A stretch of 64,000 nt of DNA, from assembly GCF_008704855.1 (NCBI RefSeq), contig NZ_CP023691.1, positions 5,642,001 through 5,706,000 of the forward strand, read 5' to 3'. Position numbers and translations under genes: made by a program. Source of the DNA: Streptomyces platensis. GTDB lineage: Bacteria > Actinomycetota > Actinomycetes > Streptomycetales > Streptomycetaceae. This document shows, piece by piece, positions 10,332 through 18,806 of this stretch. Below the pieces are notes generated by a model, which did no database searches, had not been told where the DNA came from, and worked only from the letters and a program-made list of their open reading frames with translations. Position 1 is the stretch's first letter; every line of letters starts with the position of its first letter.

Positions 10332-10925
10332 TCAGACGGCGGTGACGGCCTCGTCGAAGGCCAGCCGCGGCGAGCGCGGGTGGAAGGCGTCGGCGCCCGG
10401 CTTGCCGATGTTGATGACGAGGAAGGACTTCTGCTTGCCGTCGCCGAAGAACTCCTTGTCGATGCCGGAGAAGTCGTAGCCGGTCATCGGGCCGGCGGCC
10501 AGACCGGCGGCGCGGATGCCGACGATGAAGTAGCCGGCCTGGAGGGTGGCGTTCTGGGTGCCGGCCACCTCGCGGGACGCGGCCTCGGAGAAGAACGCGT
10601 CCTTGATGCCCGGGGCGGCGGGGAAGAGCGTCGGCAGCTTCTCGTGGAAGTCCAGGTCCACGGAGAGGATGGCGGTCAGCGGTGCGCTCAGGGTCTTCGG
10701 GCCATTGGAACCCATGGCGTGCTGGACCAGGCGCTGACGGGCCTCCTGGGAACGGACCAGGGTGATCCGCAGCGGCGTCTGGTTGAAGGCGGTCGGTCCG
10801 TACTTCACCAGGTCGTAGACGGCCTGGATCTGCTCGTCCGTCACCGGCTCGTCCGTGAACGTGTTGGCGGTCTGGGCCCCACGGAACAGGAGGTCCTGAG
10901 CGGCGGCGTCAAGGGCGAGAGACAT
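10332..10925 (-). CDS. Nitroreductase family protein (RutE-like malonic semialdehyde reductase)
   Basis: The 197-residue FMN-dependent oxidoreductase resembles RutE/HadB-type nitroreductases: LFRGAQTANTFTDEPVTDEQIQ, YDLVKYGPTAFNQTPLRI (FMN-binding) and LAAGPMTGYDFSGIDKEFF. Such enzymes reduce malonic semialdehyde or nitro and quinone substrates; the true substrate cannot be read here. The start at 10925 (MSLALDAA) follows an AGGTG site. The A+T-rich upstream region carries operator-like repeats. Confidence 0.88.
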   Translation of the reverse strand: MSLALDAAAQDLLFRGAQTANTFTDEPVTDEQIQAVYDLVKYGPTAFNQTPLRITLVRSQEARQRLVQHAMGSNGPKTLSAPLTAILSVDLDFHEKLPTLFPAAPGIKDAFFSEAASREVAGTQNATLQAGYFIVGIRAAGLAAGPMTGYDFSGIDKEFFGDGKQKSFLVINIGKPGADAFHPRSPRLAFDEAVTAV

Positions 10926-11039
10926 AAAGGGCACCTCGGTGAGTCGGGTGGGGGGTTCGGTTCGGCGGCCCTGCGGGCGCCGCGGTGGTGCGGTTCCGTG
11001 GCAGGGAGCTACGGCTACCACTGTAAACGAGATATGTTA

Positions 11040-11107
11040 AGTTTCAACTAAAAATGGATCTCTGTGAGTGGGGTCACTGTGGGCGGGATCGCTGTGAGTG
11101 GGTTCAC
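11040..11107. promoter_or_regulatory. Operator-like repeats upstream of the nitroreductase
   Basis: In an unusually A+T-rich patch, AGTTTCAACT (11040-11049) is a near-palindrome of the kind bound by MarR-type regulators. It is followed by two copies of CTGTGAGTGGGNTCAC at 11062-11077 and 11092-11107, each a GTGA-N6-TCAC inverted repeat, spaced exactly 30 bp or about three helical turns. This is probably the control region of the minus-strand nitroreductase. No regulator gene is adjacent. Confidence 0.6.
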
Positions 11108-11185
11108 AGGGGCGGACCGGCGTCGTTCCGGGGTTCCGGCCGTCCGCTGCGGCCGGCCCTCAGGTCCCGTTTGGTGGCTCCGGCT

Positions 11186-11365
11186 CTAGGCCCTGTCGTC
11201 AAACTCCCGTCGTCTGCCCGAAGGGCAGGTCCCGCGGCGTCTGGTGCGTGCGCTCGCAAGGCGGAGGGTCGTCCTCGTAGTGGGTCTACGTGGACGATCC
11301 GACAACGCAGCGAGCGTGCGTGCCAGGCGTCGCGGGGCAGGCGGGAGTTTGACGACAGGGCCTAG
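11186..11365. mobile_element. MITE-like hairpin element with 21-bp terminal inverted repeats
   Basis: Perfect 21-bp inverted termini begin GGCCCTGTCGTC (11189-11209 and 11342-11362), and much of the interior is also imperfectly self-complementary. CTAG flanks both ends (11186-11189 and 11362-11365), consistent with target duplication by an IS5-type transposase. The element is ~175 bp and has no coding capacity, so it would be mobilised in trans. Its right boundary coincides with the TAG stop of xseB. Family assignment is inference from terminus and target. Confidence 0.8.
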
Positions 11366-11649
11366 GCGCGCTCGGCTCCGCCCTCGTCCTCCGCCAGCGC
11401 CGCGTCCAGCCGCGCCCGGGCGCCGTCCAGCCAGCGGCGGCAGACCTTCGCCAGCGCCTCGCCGCGCTCCCACAGCGCGAGCGACTCCTCCAGCGTCGTG
11501 CCGCCCGCCTCCAGGCTGCGGACGACCTCGATCAGCTCGTCCCGCGCCTGCTCATAGCCGAGTGTGGAGTCCACCGGGGGCACCTGCGCCACCCCGGCCG
11601 CCGCACCCTGCTCCGCGTCCGCCGCGTCGTCCGTCTTCGCCTTCGCCAT
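11362..11649 (-). CDS. xseB: Exodeoxyribonuclease VII small subunit
   Basis: The 95-residue protein matches XseB: after an Ala-rich lead, YEQARDELIEVVRSLEAGGTTLEESLALWERGEAL is the conserved core, then a charged tail. It associates with XseA in a complex that degrades single-stranded DNA. The longer open frame to 11997 overlaps xseA antiparallel to nothing and is not used; the ATG at 11649 has GGGAGA just upstream. The stop TAG lies at the edge of a MITE, so the last residues may have been altered by its insertion. Confidence 0.92.
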   Translation of the reverse strand: MAKAKTDDAADAEQGAAAGVAQVPPVDSTLGYEQARDELIEVVRSLEAGGTTLEESLALWERGEALAKVCRRWLDGARARLDAALAEDEGGAERA

Positions 11650-11678
11650 GTCTCCCACCCTAAGAGTCCGTCCGTGCA

Positions 11679-12914
11679 CTATTCGGCGGCCGTGGCAGCG
11701 CCCGGGGCGCCGTCCACCCGCACCCGGAACTCGCCCTCGGCCACCCGGGCCCGCAAGGCGTCGTCCGGCTCGACCTCCTGCGGCGAGCGCACCGCCGTCC
11801 CGTCCGGCCTCTGGAGGACCGCGTAGCCGCGCTCCAGCGTCGCCTTCGGGGAGAGCGCGACCACCCGCGCCAGGGTGTGCGTCAGCTCCGAGTCGGCGCG
11901 GTCCAGCAGATGCCCCAGGGTCCGCCGGCCGCGCTCCAGCATGGCCGTGACCTGCTCCTCGCGGTCCTCGACCATCCGCTGCGGGCGCTGTATGCACGGC
12001 CGGTGCAGCGCCGCCGCCAGCCCCCGCTCCTCCCGCTGCACAAAGCCGTCGACCGCCCGCCGCGCCCGCTCCCGCAGCTGCTGGACCCGGGCCAGCTCCT
12101 CGCCGACGTCGGGCACCACCTTCTTCGCGGCGTCCGTCGGCGTCGAGGCGCGCAGGTCGGCGACCAGATCCAGCAGCGGGCTGTCCGGCTCATGGCCGAT
12201 CGCCGAGACGACAGGGGTCACGGCCGCGCCCACGGCCCGTACGAGCTGTTCATCGGAGAACGGCAGCAGATCCTCCACACTGCCGCCGCCCCGGGCCACG
12301 ATGATCACGTCCACCTCGGGCAGCGCATCGAGCTCCTGGACCGCCGCGACCACCTGCGGGACCGCATGCACCCCCTGCACCGGCACATTGCGCACCGCGA
12401 AGCGGACGGCCGGCCAGCGATGCCGGGCGTTCTCCAATACGTCCCGCTCCGCGGCGCTGGCCCGGCCGCAGACCAGGCCGATCAGCTGCGGCAGGAACGG
12501 CAGCGGCTTCTTGCGGTCGGCCGCGAACAGGCCCTCCGCCGCCAGCGACTTCTTCAACTGCTCCAGCCGGGCGAGGAGTTCACCGACGCCGACCGGCTTG
12601 ATCTCGGCGGCCCGCAGCGACAGCTGACCGCGCGGGGCGTACCACTCCGGTTTCGCGTGCACCACCACCCGGGCGCCCTCGCTGACCACCTCGGCGACCT
12701 TGTCGAAGACCTGGCGGTAGCACGTCACGCTCACCGAGATGTCGTACGACGGGTCACGCAGCGTCAGAAACACCACCCCCGCGCCGGGCCGCCGCGAGAG
12801 CTGGGTGATCTGCCCCTCGACCCACACCGCGCCGAGCCGCTCGATCCAGCCGCCGATGAGCCGGGACACCTCGCCGACCGGGATCGGCGTTTCCGGGGAC
12901 GTAGAAACAGCCAT
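11679..12914 (-). CDS. xseA: Exodeoxyribonuclease VII large subunit
   Basis: The 411-residue protein has an N-terminal OB domain (IERLGAVWVEGQITQLSRRPGAGVVFLTLRD), the catalytic region with DVIIVARGGGSVEDLLPF and VSAIGHEPDSPLLDLVADLRASTPTDAA, then a long helical region (about 290-370) and a C-terminal RGYAVLQRPDG strand, as in other XseA proteins. It lies 29 bp upstream of xseB. The frame is open upstream to 13172 but family alignment supports the start near 12914 (MAVSTSPE). Confidence 0.94.
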   Translation of the reverse strand: MAVSTSPETPIPVGEVSRLIGGWIERLGAVWVEGQITQLSRRPGAGVVFLTLRDPSYDISVSVTCYRQVFDKVAEVVSEGARVVVHAKPEWYAPRGQLSLRAAEIKPVGVGELLARLEQLKKSLAAEGLFAADRKKPLPFLPQLIGLVCGRASAAERDVLENARHRWPAVRFAVRNVPVQGVHAVPQVVAAVQELDALPEVDVIIVARGGGSVEDLLPFSDEQLVRAVGAAVTPVVSAIGHEPDSPLLDLVADLRASTPTDAAKKVVPDVGEELARVQQLRERARRAVDGFVQREERGLAAALHRPCIQRPQRMVEDREEQVTAMLERGRRTLGHLLDRADSELTHTLARVVALSPKATLERGYAVLQRPDGTAVRSPQEVEPDDALRARVAEGEFRVRVDGAPGAATAAE

Positions 12915-13155
12915 ACGAGCGAGAGTAGCGGCGGGCACTGACAGTGGCGGCGGCCGCGCGGTCGGTGGCCGGGCGGGAGCTGCCGGGGAGCTGCCGGGGA
13001 GCGTGGGAGCAGGGCCCGGGGCCGGGCTTGCATGCGGCCCGGCGTCCGGCCGGCGTCCGGCGGGCGTTCGGCGGCGCCCGGCCCGCCGCCTGCCCGCGCC
13101 CGGCCGCCTGCCGCAGCTCACCGCCCGCCACTCCCACCTCGGCGCTCGGCCCCCG

Positions 13156-14610
13156 TCACCCCCGCGCCCCACCCGCCCGCGCCCGCCCCCCGTACTGCAC
13201 CGCCAGCACCACGAGCCCCGCCACCAGCCAGACCCCGCCCACGAGCTGCGCCGTGGCGGACGCCTCGACGACCACCGCGATCACCACCGCCAGCCCCAGC
13301 AACGGCACCACCGCATGCCACAGCACACTCGGCGCCCCGGCTCCGGGCGCCCGGCTCCGCCCCCTCCCGCGATCCCCCCGCCGCCCCCGGATCCAGAACC
13401 AGCCGAGCACCGAGGCGTGCAGCAGTCCGAACGCCGTCAACGCGCCCACGTTCACGATCGACGACAGCTGGTCGAGCCCGTCGTCCCGGCGGGCCGCGCC
13501 CACCGCCGCCACCAGCGTCACCAGGGCCGCCCCCAGCAGCGCCCGGCGCGGCGCCCCGCTGGCCGCGTCCACCTTCGACATCGCCCCCGGCAGCCGCCGG
13601 TCCCGGGCCATCGCGAACAGCAGGCGTCCGGCCGCGGCCTGCCCCGCCAGCGCCGCGAACGCCGCGCCGACCGCCTTGCTCACCGCCACCAGAGCGTGCA
13701 GCCACCCGCCCACCGCCGAGTCGACCGTCGTGTAGAACGCCGTGCCCTGCTCGGCAGGCCGGGCCGCGAGATCCGCGGCGCTCATCGGCATCAGCAGCGC
13801 CGCCAGATACGTCTGCACCGCGAACAGCACCCCCGCCACCACCAGGCAGGTGAGCAGCGCCCGCGCCACCCGGTCCGCCCCGCCCCCGGCCTCCTCCGCG
13901 AACGAGGCGATCGCATCGAAGCCCAGATAGGACAGCACCGCCACCGACACCGCCGACAGCACCGCCCCCGCCGAGAAGCCGCCCTCCCCGGTCAGCGGCG
14001 CGGCCCACCCACGCTGCGCCCCGTGCACGATCAGCACCACGACCGCCGACACCACGAACACCGCGAGCACCACGATCTCCATCGCCAGCACCGCGAACCC
14101 GACCCGGGCCGCGGTCCGTACACCCGCCAGATTCAGCAGCGTCGTCACCACCACCGCCAGCGCCGTCCACACCCACGGGTGCACGGCCGGCACCAGTGCG
14201 TGCAGCGCGATCCCGGAGAACAGATACGCCACCGCCGGAATCAGCAGATAGTCCAGCATCGCCATCCATCCGGCGACGAACCCCGCACCCTCGCCCAGCC
14301 CCGCCCGGGCGTACGCGTAGACCGACCCGGCCCGCGGGGCCACCCGCACCATCTGGGCGTACGAGGAGGCGGTGCACGCCATCGCGACGGTCGCGACCAG
14401 GTAGACGACCGTCACCGCACCGTGCGACCTGGCCTGGAGCGTGCCGAAAATCCCGACCGGCGCCATCGGGGCGATGAACAGCAGGCCGTAGACGAGCAGA
14501 TCCCGGAAGGTCAGCGTCCGCCGCAGCCCACCGGGAGCCCCGGCGTCCGCGCCCCCACCGGCGGCGCCGTCCGCCGCGCCGCCCGCTCCGCTGCCGCTCG
14601 TGCCCGGCAT
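13156..14610 (-). CDS. APC-family amino acid permease
   Basis: The 484-residue membrane protein has about 12 hydrophobic segments and APC hallmarks: LTFRDLLVYGLLFIAPMAP in TM1, RVAPRAGSVYAYARAGLG (the Gly-rich loop near TM3) and SYLGFDAIASFAEEAGG. It probably imports an amino acid or amine by proton symport; substrate unknown. The frame is open far upstream through ispH antisense, but GAGGAGG precedes the ATG at 14610. It is divergent from ispH. Confidence 0.9.
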   Translation of the reverse strand: MPGTSGSGAGGAADGAAGGGADAGAPGGLRRTLTFRDLLVYGLLFIAPMAPVGIFGTLQARSHGAVTVVYLVATVAMACTASSYAQMVRVAPRAGSVYAYARAGLGEGAGFVAGWMAMLDYLLIPAVAYLFSGIALHALVPAVHPWVWTALAVVVTTLLNLAGVRTAARVGFAVLAMEIVVLAVFVVSAVVVLIVHGAQRGWAAPLTGEGGFSAGAVLSAVSVAVLSYLGFDAIASFAEEAGGGADRVARALLTCLVVAGVLFAVQTYLAALLMPMSAADLAARPAEQGTAFYTTVDSAVGGWLHALVAVSKAVGAAFAALAGQAAAGRLLFAMARDRRLPGAMSKVDAASGAPRRALLGAALVTLVAAVGAARRDDGLDQLSSIVNVGALTAFGLLHASVLGWFWIRGRRGDRGRGRSRAPGAGAPSVLWHAVVPLLGLAVVIAVVVEASATAQLVGGVWLVAGLVVLAVQYGGRARAGGARG

Positions 14611-14694
14611 CCGTGCCTCCTCGCTGCCTGCCGCCCTCAGTCTGGGCCAGCGGCCGATCTTCGGGGCCGGGGGCGCGCCCTTACGATGGGACGC

Positions 14695-15714
14695 ATGACT
14701 TCCTCGCCCAGCCCGACTCCCGCCACCACCCCGGGCGAAGCCGCTTCGCGCCGCAGGGTCCTGCTCGCCGCCCCGCGTGGCTACTGCGCGGGCGTGGACC
14801 GCGCCGTCATCGCCGTCGAGAAGGCCATCGAGCAGTACGGCGCGCCCGTCTACGTACGCCACGAGATCGTGCACAACAAGTACGTCGTGAAGACCCTTGA
14901 GAAGAAGGGCGCCATCTTCGTCGAGGAGACGGAAGAGGTGCCCGAGGGCAACATCGTCATCTTCTCGGCGCACGGCGTCGCCCCGGCCGTCCACGAAGAG
15001 GCCAAGCGCGGCAAGCTCGCCACCATCGACGCGACCTGCCCGCTGGTCACCAAGGTCCACAAGGAAGCGGTCCGCTACGCCAACGAGGACTACGACATCC
15101 TCCTGATCGGCCACGAGGGCCACGAAGAGGTCATCGGCACCAGCGGGGAGGCGCCCGAGCACATCACCCTCGTCGACGGCCCGAAGGACGTCGAGAACGT
15201 CGAGGTCCGCGACCCGGACAAGGTCGTCTGGCTCTCCCAGACCACCCTCTCGGTCGACGAGACCATGGAGACGGTGGACGCCCTCAAGGGCCGCTACCCC
15301 AACCTCCTCTCGCCGCCCAGCGACGACATCTGCTACGCCACCCAGAACCGTCAGATCGCGGTGAAGCAGATGGGCGCCGAGGCCGATCTGGTCATCGTCG
15401 TCGGCTCCAAGAACTCCTCGAACTCCGTGCGCCTCGTCGAGGTGGCGCTGGGCGCCGGCGCCCGCGACGCCCATCTGGTCGACTACGCCGACGAGATCGA
15501 CGAGGCCTGGCTGGAGGGGGTCGGCACGGTCGGCGTCACCTCCGGCGCCTCCGTCCCCGACATCCTCGTCCACGGTGTCCTGGACTGGCTCGCCGCGCGC
15601 GGCTACGAGGACGTCGAGACCCTCACGGCCGCCGAGGAGTCCATCCACTTCTCGCTGCCCAAGGAGCTCCGCCGCGACCTGCGCGCCGAGGCCAAGGCGG
15701 CCACCGAGGACTGA
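14695..15714 (+). CDS. ispH: 4-hydroxy-3-methylbut-2-enyl diphosphate reductase
   Basis: The 339-residue enzyme performs the last step of the MEP isoprenoid pathway, reducing HMBPP to IPP and DMAPP. The three cluster cysteines are visible in PRGYCAGVDRAV, DATCPLVTKVH and DDICYATQNRQ; other family motifs are YVRHEIVHN, GHEGHEEVIGT and KNSSNSVRL. The ATG at 14695 is preferred; an ATG three codons upstream is possible. Full length. Confidence 0.96.
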   Translation: MTSSPSPTPATTPGEAASRRRVLLAAPRGYCAGVDRAVIAVEKAIEQYGAPVYVRHEIVHNKYVVKTLEKKGAIFVEETEEVPEGNIVIFSAHGVAPAVHEEAKRGKLATIDATCPLVTKVHKEAVRYANEDYDILLIGHEGHEEVIGTSGEAPEHITLVDGPKDVENVEVRDPDKVVWLSQTTLSVDETMETVDALKGRYPNLLSPPSDDICYATQNRQIAVKQMGAEADLVIVVGSKNSSNSVRLVEVALGAGARDAHLVDYADEIDEAWLEGVGTVGVTSGASVPDILVHGVLDWLAARGYEDVETLTAAEESIHFSLPKELRRDLRAEAKAATED

Positions 15715-15799
15715 CCCCGCCGCTGACCGGTTCGCCATCCGGGCCATGAGTCGCCTCATCCCGGGGGCGAGCCGCCCCGTCGGCGCCTAGCCTTTTCCC

Positions 15800-16693
15800 A
15801 TGAAGGTCTTCGGTGTGGACATCGGCGGATCGGGCATCAAGGGTGCCCCGGTGGATCTGGCGCGCGGCGATCTCGCCGAGGAGCGCTACAAGGTACTGAC
15901 CCCGCACCCGGCCACCCCGGAAGGGGTCGCGGACTGCGTCAAGGAGGTCGTGGACCACTTCGGGTGGACGGGGCCGGTCGGTGCGACCTTCCCCGGAGTG
16001 GTCACCGACGGTACGACCCGTACCGCCGCCAATGTCGACCAGGGCTGGATCGGTCTCGATGCCGACGCCCTGCTCACCGGCCGGCTGGGCGGCGAGTCCG
16101 CCGCCCGCCCGGTCACCCTGCTCAACGACGCGGACGCGGCCGGCCTGGCCGAGATGCGCTACGGCGCGGGCCGCGACCGGCCCGGCACGGTCATCGTGCT
16201 CACCCTCGGCACCGGCATCGGCAGCGCGGTCTTCACCGACGGCCGCCTCGTGCCCAACACCGAGCTCGGCCATCTGGAGCTGCACGGCCATGACGCCGAG
16301 AAGCGCGCCTCCACCAAGGCCAAGGAGGACGAGGGGCTGAGCTGGCAGCACTGGGCGCACCGGGTCCAGAAGTACCTCGCCCATGTGGAGATGCTCTTCT
16401 CGCCCGAGCTGTTCGTGATCGGCGGCGGGGTGAGCCGTAAGGCGGAGAAGTTCCTGCCGCTGATCGAGGGCATCAGGGCCGAGATCGTGCCGGCTCAGCT
16501 TCAGAACAATGCGGGGATTGTGGGGGCCGCGATGGCTGCGCACGCCGCTCGGGCTGGCGAGCCACCTGCCGCGGCCGGTTCCCGGGCCGCGGCCGGGGCC
16601 GGTCGGCAGCCCGCGACGGCGGCCGGTTCCGCTGCCCGCGCGGTCCGCTCTGCGGTCGACTCACCGGTCGGCTGGCCCGACGCCGGGCGATGA
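15800..16693 (+). CDS. ppgK: Polyphosphate glucokinase (ROK family)
   Basis: The product is 297 residues. It phosphorylates glucose using polyphosphate or ATP. Motifs are the phosphate loop VDIGGSGIKG at the N-terminus, LLNDADAAG (catalytic Asp region), LTLGTGIGSA and NTELGHLEL. The family core ends around residue 250 (NNAGIVGAAMAA); the remaining ~45 residues are Ala/Arg/Gly-rich low complexity and lie wholly antisense to the end of the convergent gene, giving a 221-bp overlap. The extra tail may be dispensable. Confidence 0.94.
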   Translation: MKVFGVDIGGSGIKGAPVDLARGDLAEERYKVLTPHPATPEGVADCVKEVVDHFGWTGPVGATFPGVVTDGTTRTAANVDQGWIGLDADALLTGRLGGESAARPVTLLNDADAAGLAEMRYGAGRDRPGTVIVLTLGTGIGSAVFTDGRLVPNTELGHLELHGHDAEKRASTKAKEDEGLSWQHWAHRVQKYLAHVEMLFSPELFVIGGGVSRKAEKFLPLIEGIRAEIVPAQLQNNAGIVGAAMAAHAARAGEPPAAAGSRAAAGAGRQPATAAGSAARAVRSAVDSPVGWPDAGR

Positions 16694-17408
16694 GCAGCGC
16701 CCGCCGGAGGATCGCGAGCAGCGCGCAGACCAGCGTGCCCGCGTAGAGCCAGCCCGCGTTCAGCGCGAGGACGGTGAAGAGGCCCATCAGCAGCCCCTCG
16801 AACCCGTCCCCGCCGTGCTGGATCGGCAGCGCACCGAGCGCGAAGGCGATCGGCAGGGTGACCGGCGCACAGATCAGGTCGTACGGCCTGATCCACAGCG
16901 CCGCACCGATGCCCACCAGCAGGTAGCAGACGCCGTACGCGGTCGGTGCGCCGCCGAACAGCAGCCGGTCCACGAGGGCGAACGCCAGCAGCGCCAGCGT
17001 CGCCAGCAGCCAGCAGCCGAGACCGGTCAGCTTGGCGGCCGGCATCCGGCGCCGCGGGCCGTCCGCCGGGGCGGCGGCCGGGGGCCGGGACCCGGCACGG
17101 TAGACGGCGGAGGATTCCGGGCCCGCCGGCGGGGTCGCGGAGTGCCCGGGGGCCGCGGAGGCCGCCGGACGGGCGGGCGCCCGGAGGGCCCCGGCGGGCG
17201 CGGGGCCGCGCGGCGGGGCGTGCACGGCGGCCGTCGCGGAGACCGGTACGGACGCGAACCCGGAGGCCCGCATCGCGGAGAGAAAGGCGTCGTCGGGATC
17301 GGGGGTCACGGCCTCCGCGGGGCGCGGGAGCCGGGCGTCCTGGCCCGCGGGCGGCCGTCCGGACCGCGGCGGGATGTGCTGGGGCGTGCGCGCTTCGTGT
17401 TGCTCCAC
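16473..17408 (-). CDS. DUF6542-like multi-pass membrane protein
   Basis: The product is up to 311 residues: a Pro/Ala-rich disordered N-terminus (1-125), then about four or five transmembrane helices (130-245, beginning LGCWLLATLALLAFALVDRLLFGG), then a 65-residue Arg/Pro-rich basic tail. The tail is encoded antisense to the 3' end of ppgK. Proteins of this layout sit between ppgK and ychF in Streptomyces and I recall them as DUF6542; function unknown. The GTG at 17408 is the longest start; others further in are possible. Confidence 0.75.
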   Translation of the reverse strand: MEQHEARTPQHIPPRSGRPPAGQDARLPRPAEAVTPDPDDAFLSAMRASGFASVPVSATAAVHAPPRGPAPAGALRAPARPAASAAPGHSATPPAGPESSAVYRAGSRPPAAAPADGPRRRMPAAKLTGLGCWLLATLALLAFALVDRLLFGGAPTAYGVCYLLVGIGAALWIRPYDLICAPVTLPIAFALGALPIQHGGDGFEGLLMGLFTVLALNAGWLYAGTLVCALLAILRRALLIARRRASRPVSRPQSGPRGQRNRPPSRAADRPRPRPGNRPRQVARQPERRAQPSRPPQSPHCSEAEPARSRP

Positions 17409-17609
17409 CCGGCCACGGTAGGCCGCTAAGTGGTATTAACCGGTCGCGGGACACGCGCTTTCGCCGAGCTTGCGGCCGAGTTCGTTACGGGCCGGCGGCC
17501 GGGCGCTCCCGGTGGCGGCCGCTCGGCCGCCGCCGCCCCGTAGACTGGTGGATCGGCCCTCCCGGGGCCGTGCCCACCCCACCACCTCGCTCGGAAGTCG
17601 AGTCGCCAC

Positions 17610-18698
17610 GTGTCGCTCACGATCGGAATCGTCGGTCTGCCGAATGTCGGCAAGTCGACCATGTTCAATGCCCTGACCAAGAACGACGTGCTGGCGGCCA
17701 ACTACCCGTTCGCCACCATCGAGCCGAACGTCGGCGTCGTCGGCGTCCCCGACCCGCGCCTGGCCAAGCTCGCCGAGATCTTCGCCTCCCAGAAGATCCT
17801 CCCGGCCACCGTCGACTTCGTCGACATCGCGGGCATCGTCCGCGGCGCCTCCGAGGGCGAGGGCCTGGGCAACAAGTTCCTCGCGAACATCCGCGAGTCC
17901 GATGCGATCTGCCAGGTCATCCGCGCCTTCAAGGACGAGAACGTCGTCCACGTCGACGGCAAGGTCTCGCCCAAGGACGACATCGAGACCATCAACACCG
18001 AGCTGATCCTCGCCGACCTCCAGACCATCGAGAAGGTGCTGCCGCGCCTTCAGAAGGAGTCGCGGATCAAGAAGGACGTGGCCCCGAAGGTCGCGGCGGT
18101 CGAGGCGGCCAAGGAGATCCTGGAGAAGGGCGACACCCTCTTCTCCCAGGGCATCGTCCAGGGCTCGGGCAAGGAGGAGCTCCTCCACGACCTCCACCTC
18201 CTCACCACCAAGCCCTTCCTCTACGTCTTCAACGTCGACGAGGACGAGCTGACCGACGAGGACTTCAAGAACGAGCAGCGCGCCCTGGTCGCCCCCGCCG
18301 AGGCGATCTTCCTGAACGCCAAGCTGGAGGCCGACCTCGCCGAGCTGGACGAGGACGAGGCCCTCGAACTCCTCCAGTCCGTCGGCCAGGAAGAGCCCGG
18401 CCTCGCCACCCTCGCCCACGTCGGCTTCAACACCCTCGGCCTCCAGACCTACCTGACGGCCGGCCCCAAGGAAACCCGCGCCTGGACCATCAAGAAGGGC
18501 GCCTCGGCCCCCGAGGCGGCGGGCGTTATCCACACCGACTTCCAAAAGGGCTTCATCAAGGCCGAGGTCATCTCCTTCGCCGACCTCGTAGAAACCGGCT
18601 CCGTAGCCGAAGCCCGCGCCGCCGGCAAGGCGCGCATGGAGGGCAAGGACTATGTGATGCAGGACGGGGATGTGGTGGAGTTCCGGTTCAACGTCTAA
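17610..18698 (+). CDS. ychF: Redox-regulated ATPase YchF (Obg/TRAFAC family)
   Basis: The product is 362 residues. It has the P-loop GLPNVGKST (residues 8-16), YPFATIEPNVGVV (switch I), DFVDIAGIVRGASEGEGLGN (G3 region), a coiled-coil middle, and a C-terminal TGS domain ending DGDVVEFRFNV. YchF binds ribosomes and prefers ATP. It starts with GTG. Its last five codons form the attachment site of the mobile element that begins here: the insertion restores the coding sequence and the stop. Confidence 0.96.
   Translation: MSLTIGIVGLPNVGKSTMFNALTKNDVLAANYPFATIEPNVGVVGVPDPRLAKLAEIFASQKILPATVDFVDIAGIVRGASEGEGLGNKFLANIRESDAICQVIRAFKDENVVHVDGKVSPKDDIETINTELILADLQTIEKVLPRLQKESRIKKDVAPKVAAVEAAKEILEKGDTLFSQGIVQGSGKEELLHDLHLLTTKPFLYVFNVDEDELTDEDFKNEQRALVAPAEAIFLNAKLEADLAELDEDEALELLQSVGQEEPGLATLAHVGFNTLGLQTYLTAGPKETRAWTIKKGASAPEAAGVIHTDFQKGFIKAEVISFADLVETGSVAEARAAGKARMEGKDYVMQDGDVVEFRFNV
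18681..18696. other. attL: left attachment repeat in the ychF 3' end
   Basis: TTCCGGTTCAACGTCT occurs here, encoding the last residues of YchF and the first base of its stop, and again identically at 41005-41020. The integrase gene begins about 110 bp inside. The exact 16-bp identity, the position inside a conserved gene and the mobile genes between the copies identify the pair as att core sites. Confidence 0.9.
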
Positions 18699-18764
18699 GA
18701 CGTCCGGCGAATGGCCGTCTGACCTGCGGCGGAGCGGGTTGGGCGGCCTTTGCGGTCCGCACAG

Positions 18765-18773
18765 AGTCCGCAG
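18765..18773. repeat. Putative integrase arm-type site (left end)
   Basis: AGTCCGCAG lies 69 bp inside attL. The same 9-mer occurs twice near attR (40883-40891 and 40894-40902). The shared position at both element ends suggests arm-type binding by the integrase or Xis. Confidence 0.5.
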
Positions 18774-18806
18774 CGTGCTGGATAAGTCCGGCACGCGGGG
18801 GAGCGG

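Noticed and set aside
12739..15714. A 991-codon open frame on the plus strand through the permease region
   Set aside because: Only the last 340 codons are IspH. The rest is antisense to the permease and exonuclease genes and reads as low-complexity Arg/Pro/His, a high-G+C shadow.
13156..15759. 867-residue minus-strand frame as one large permease
   Set aside because: Only residues from 14610 onward are permease; the upstream part is antisense to ispH and a good ribosome site marks the start at 14610.
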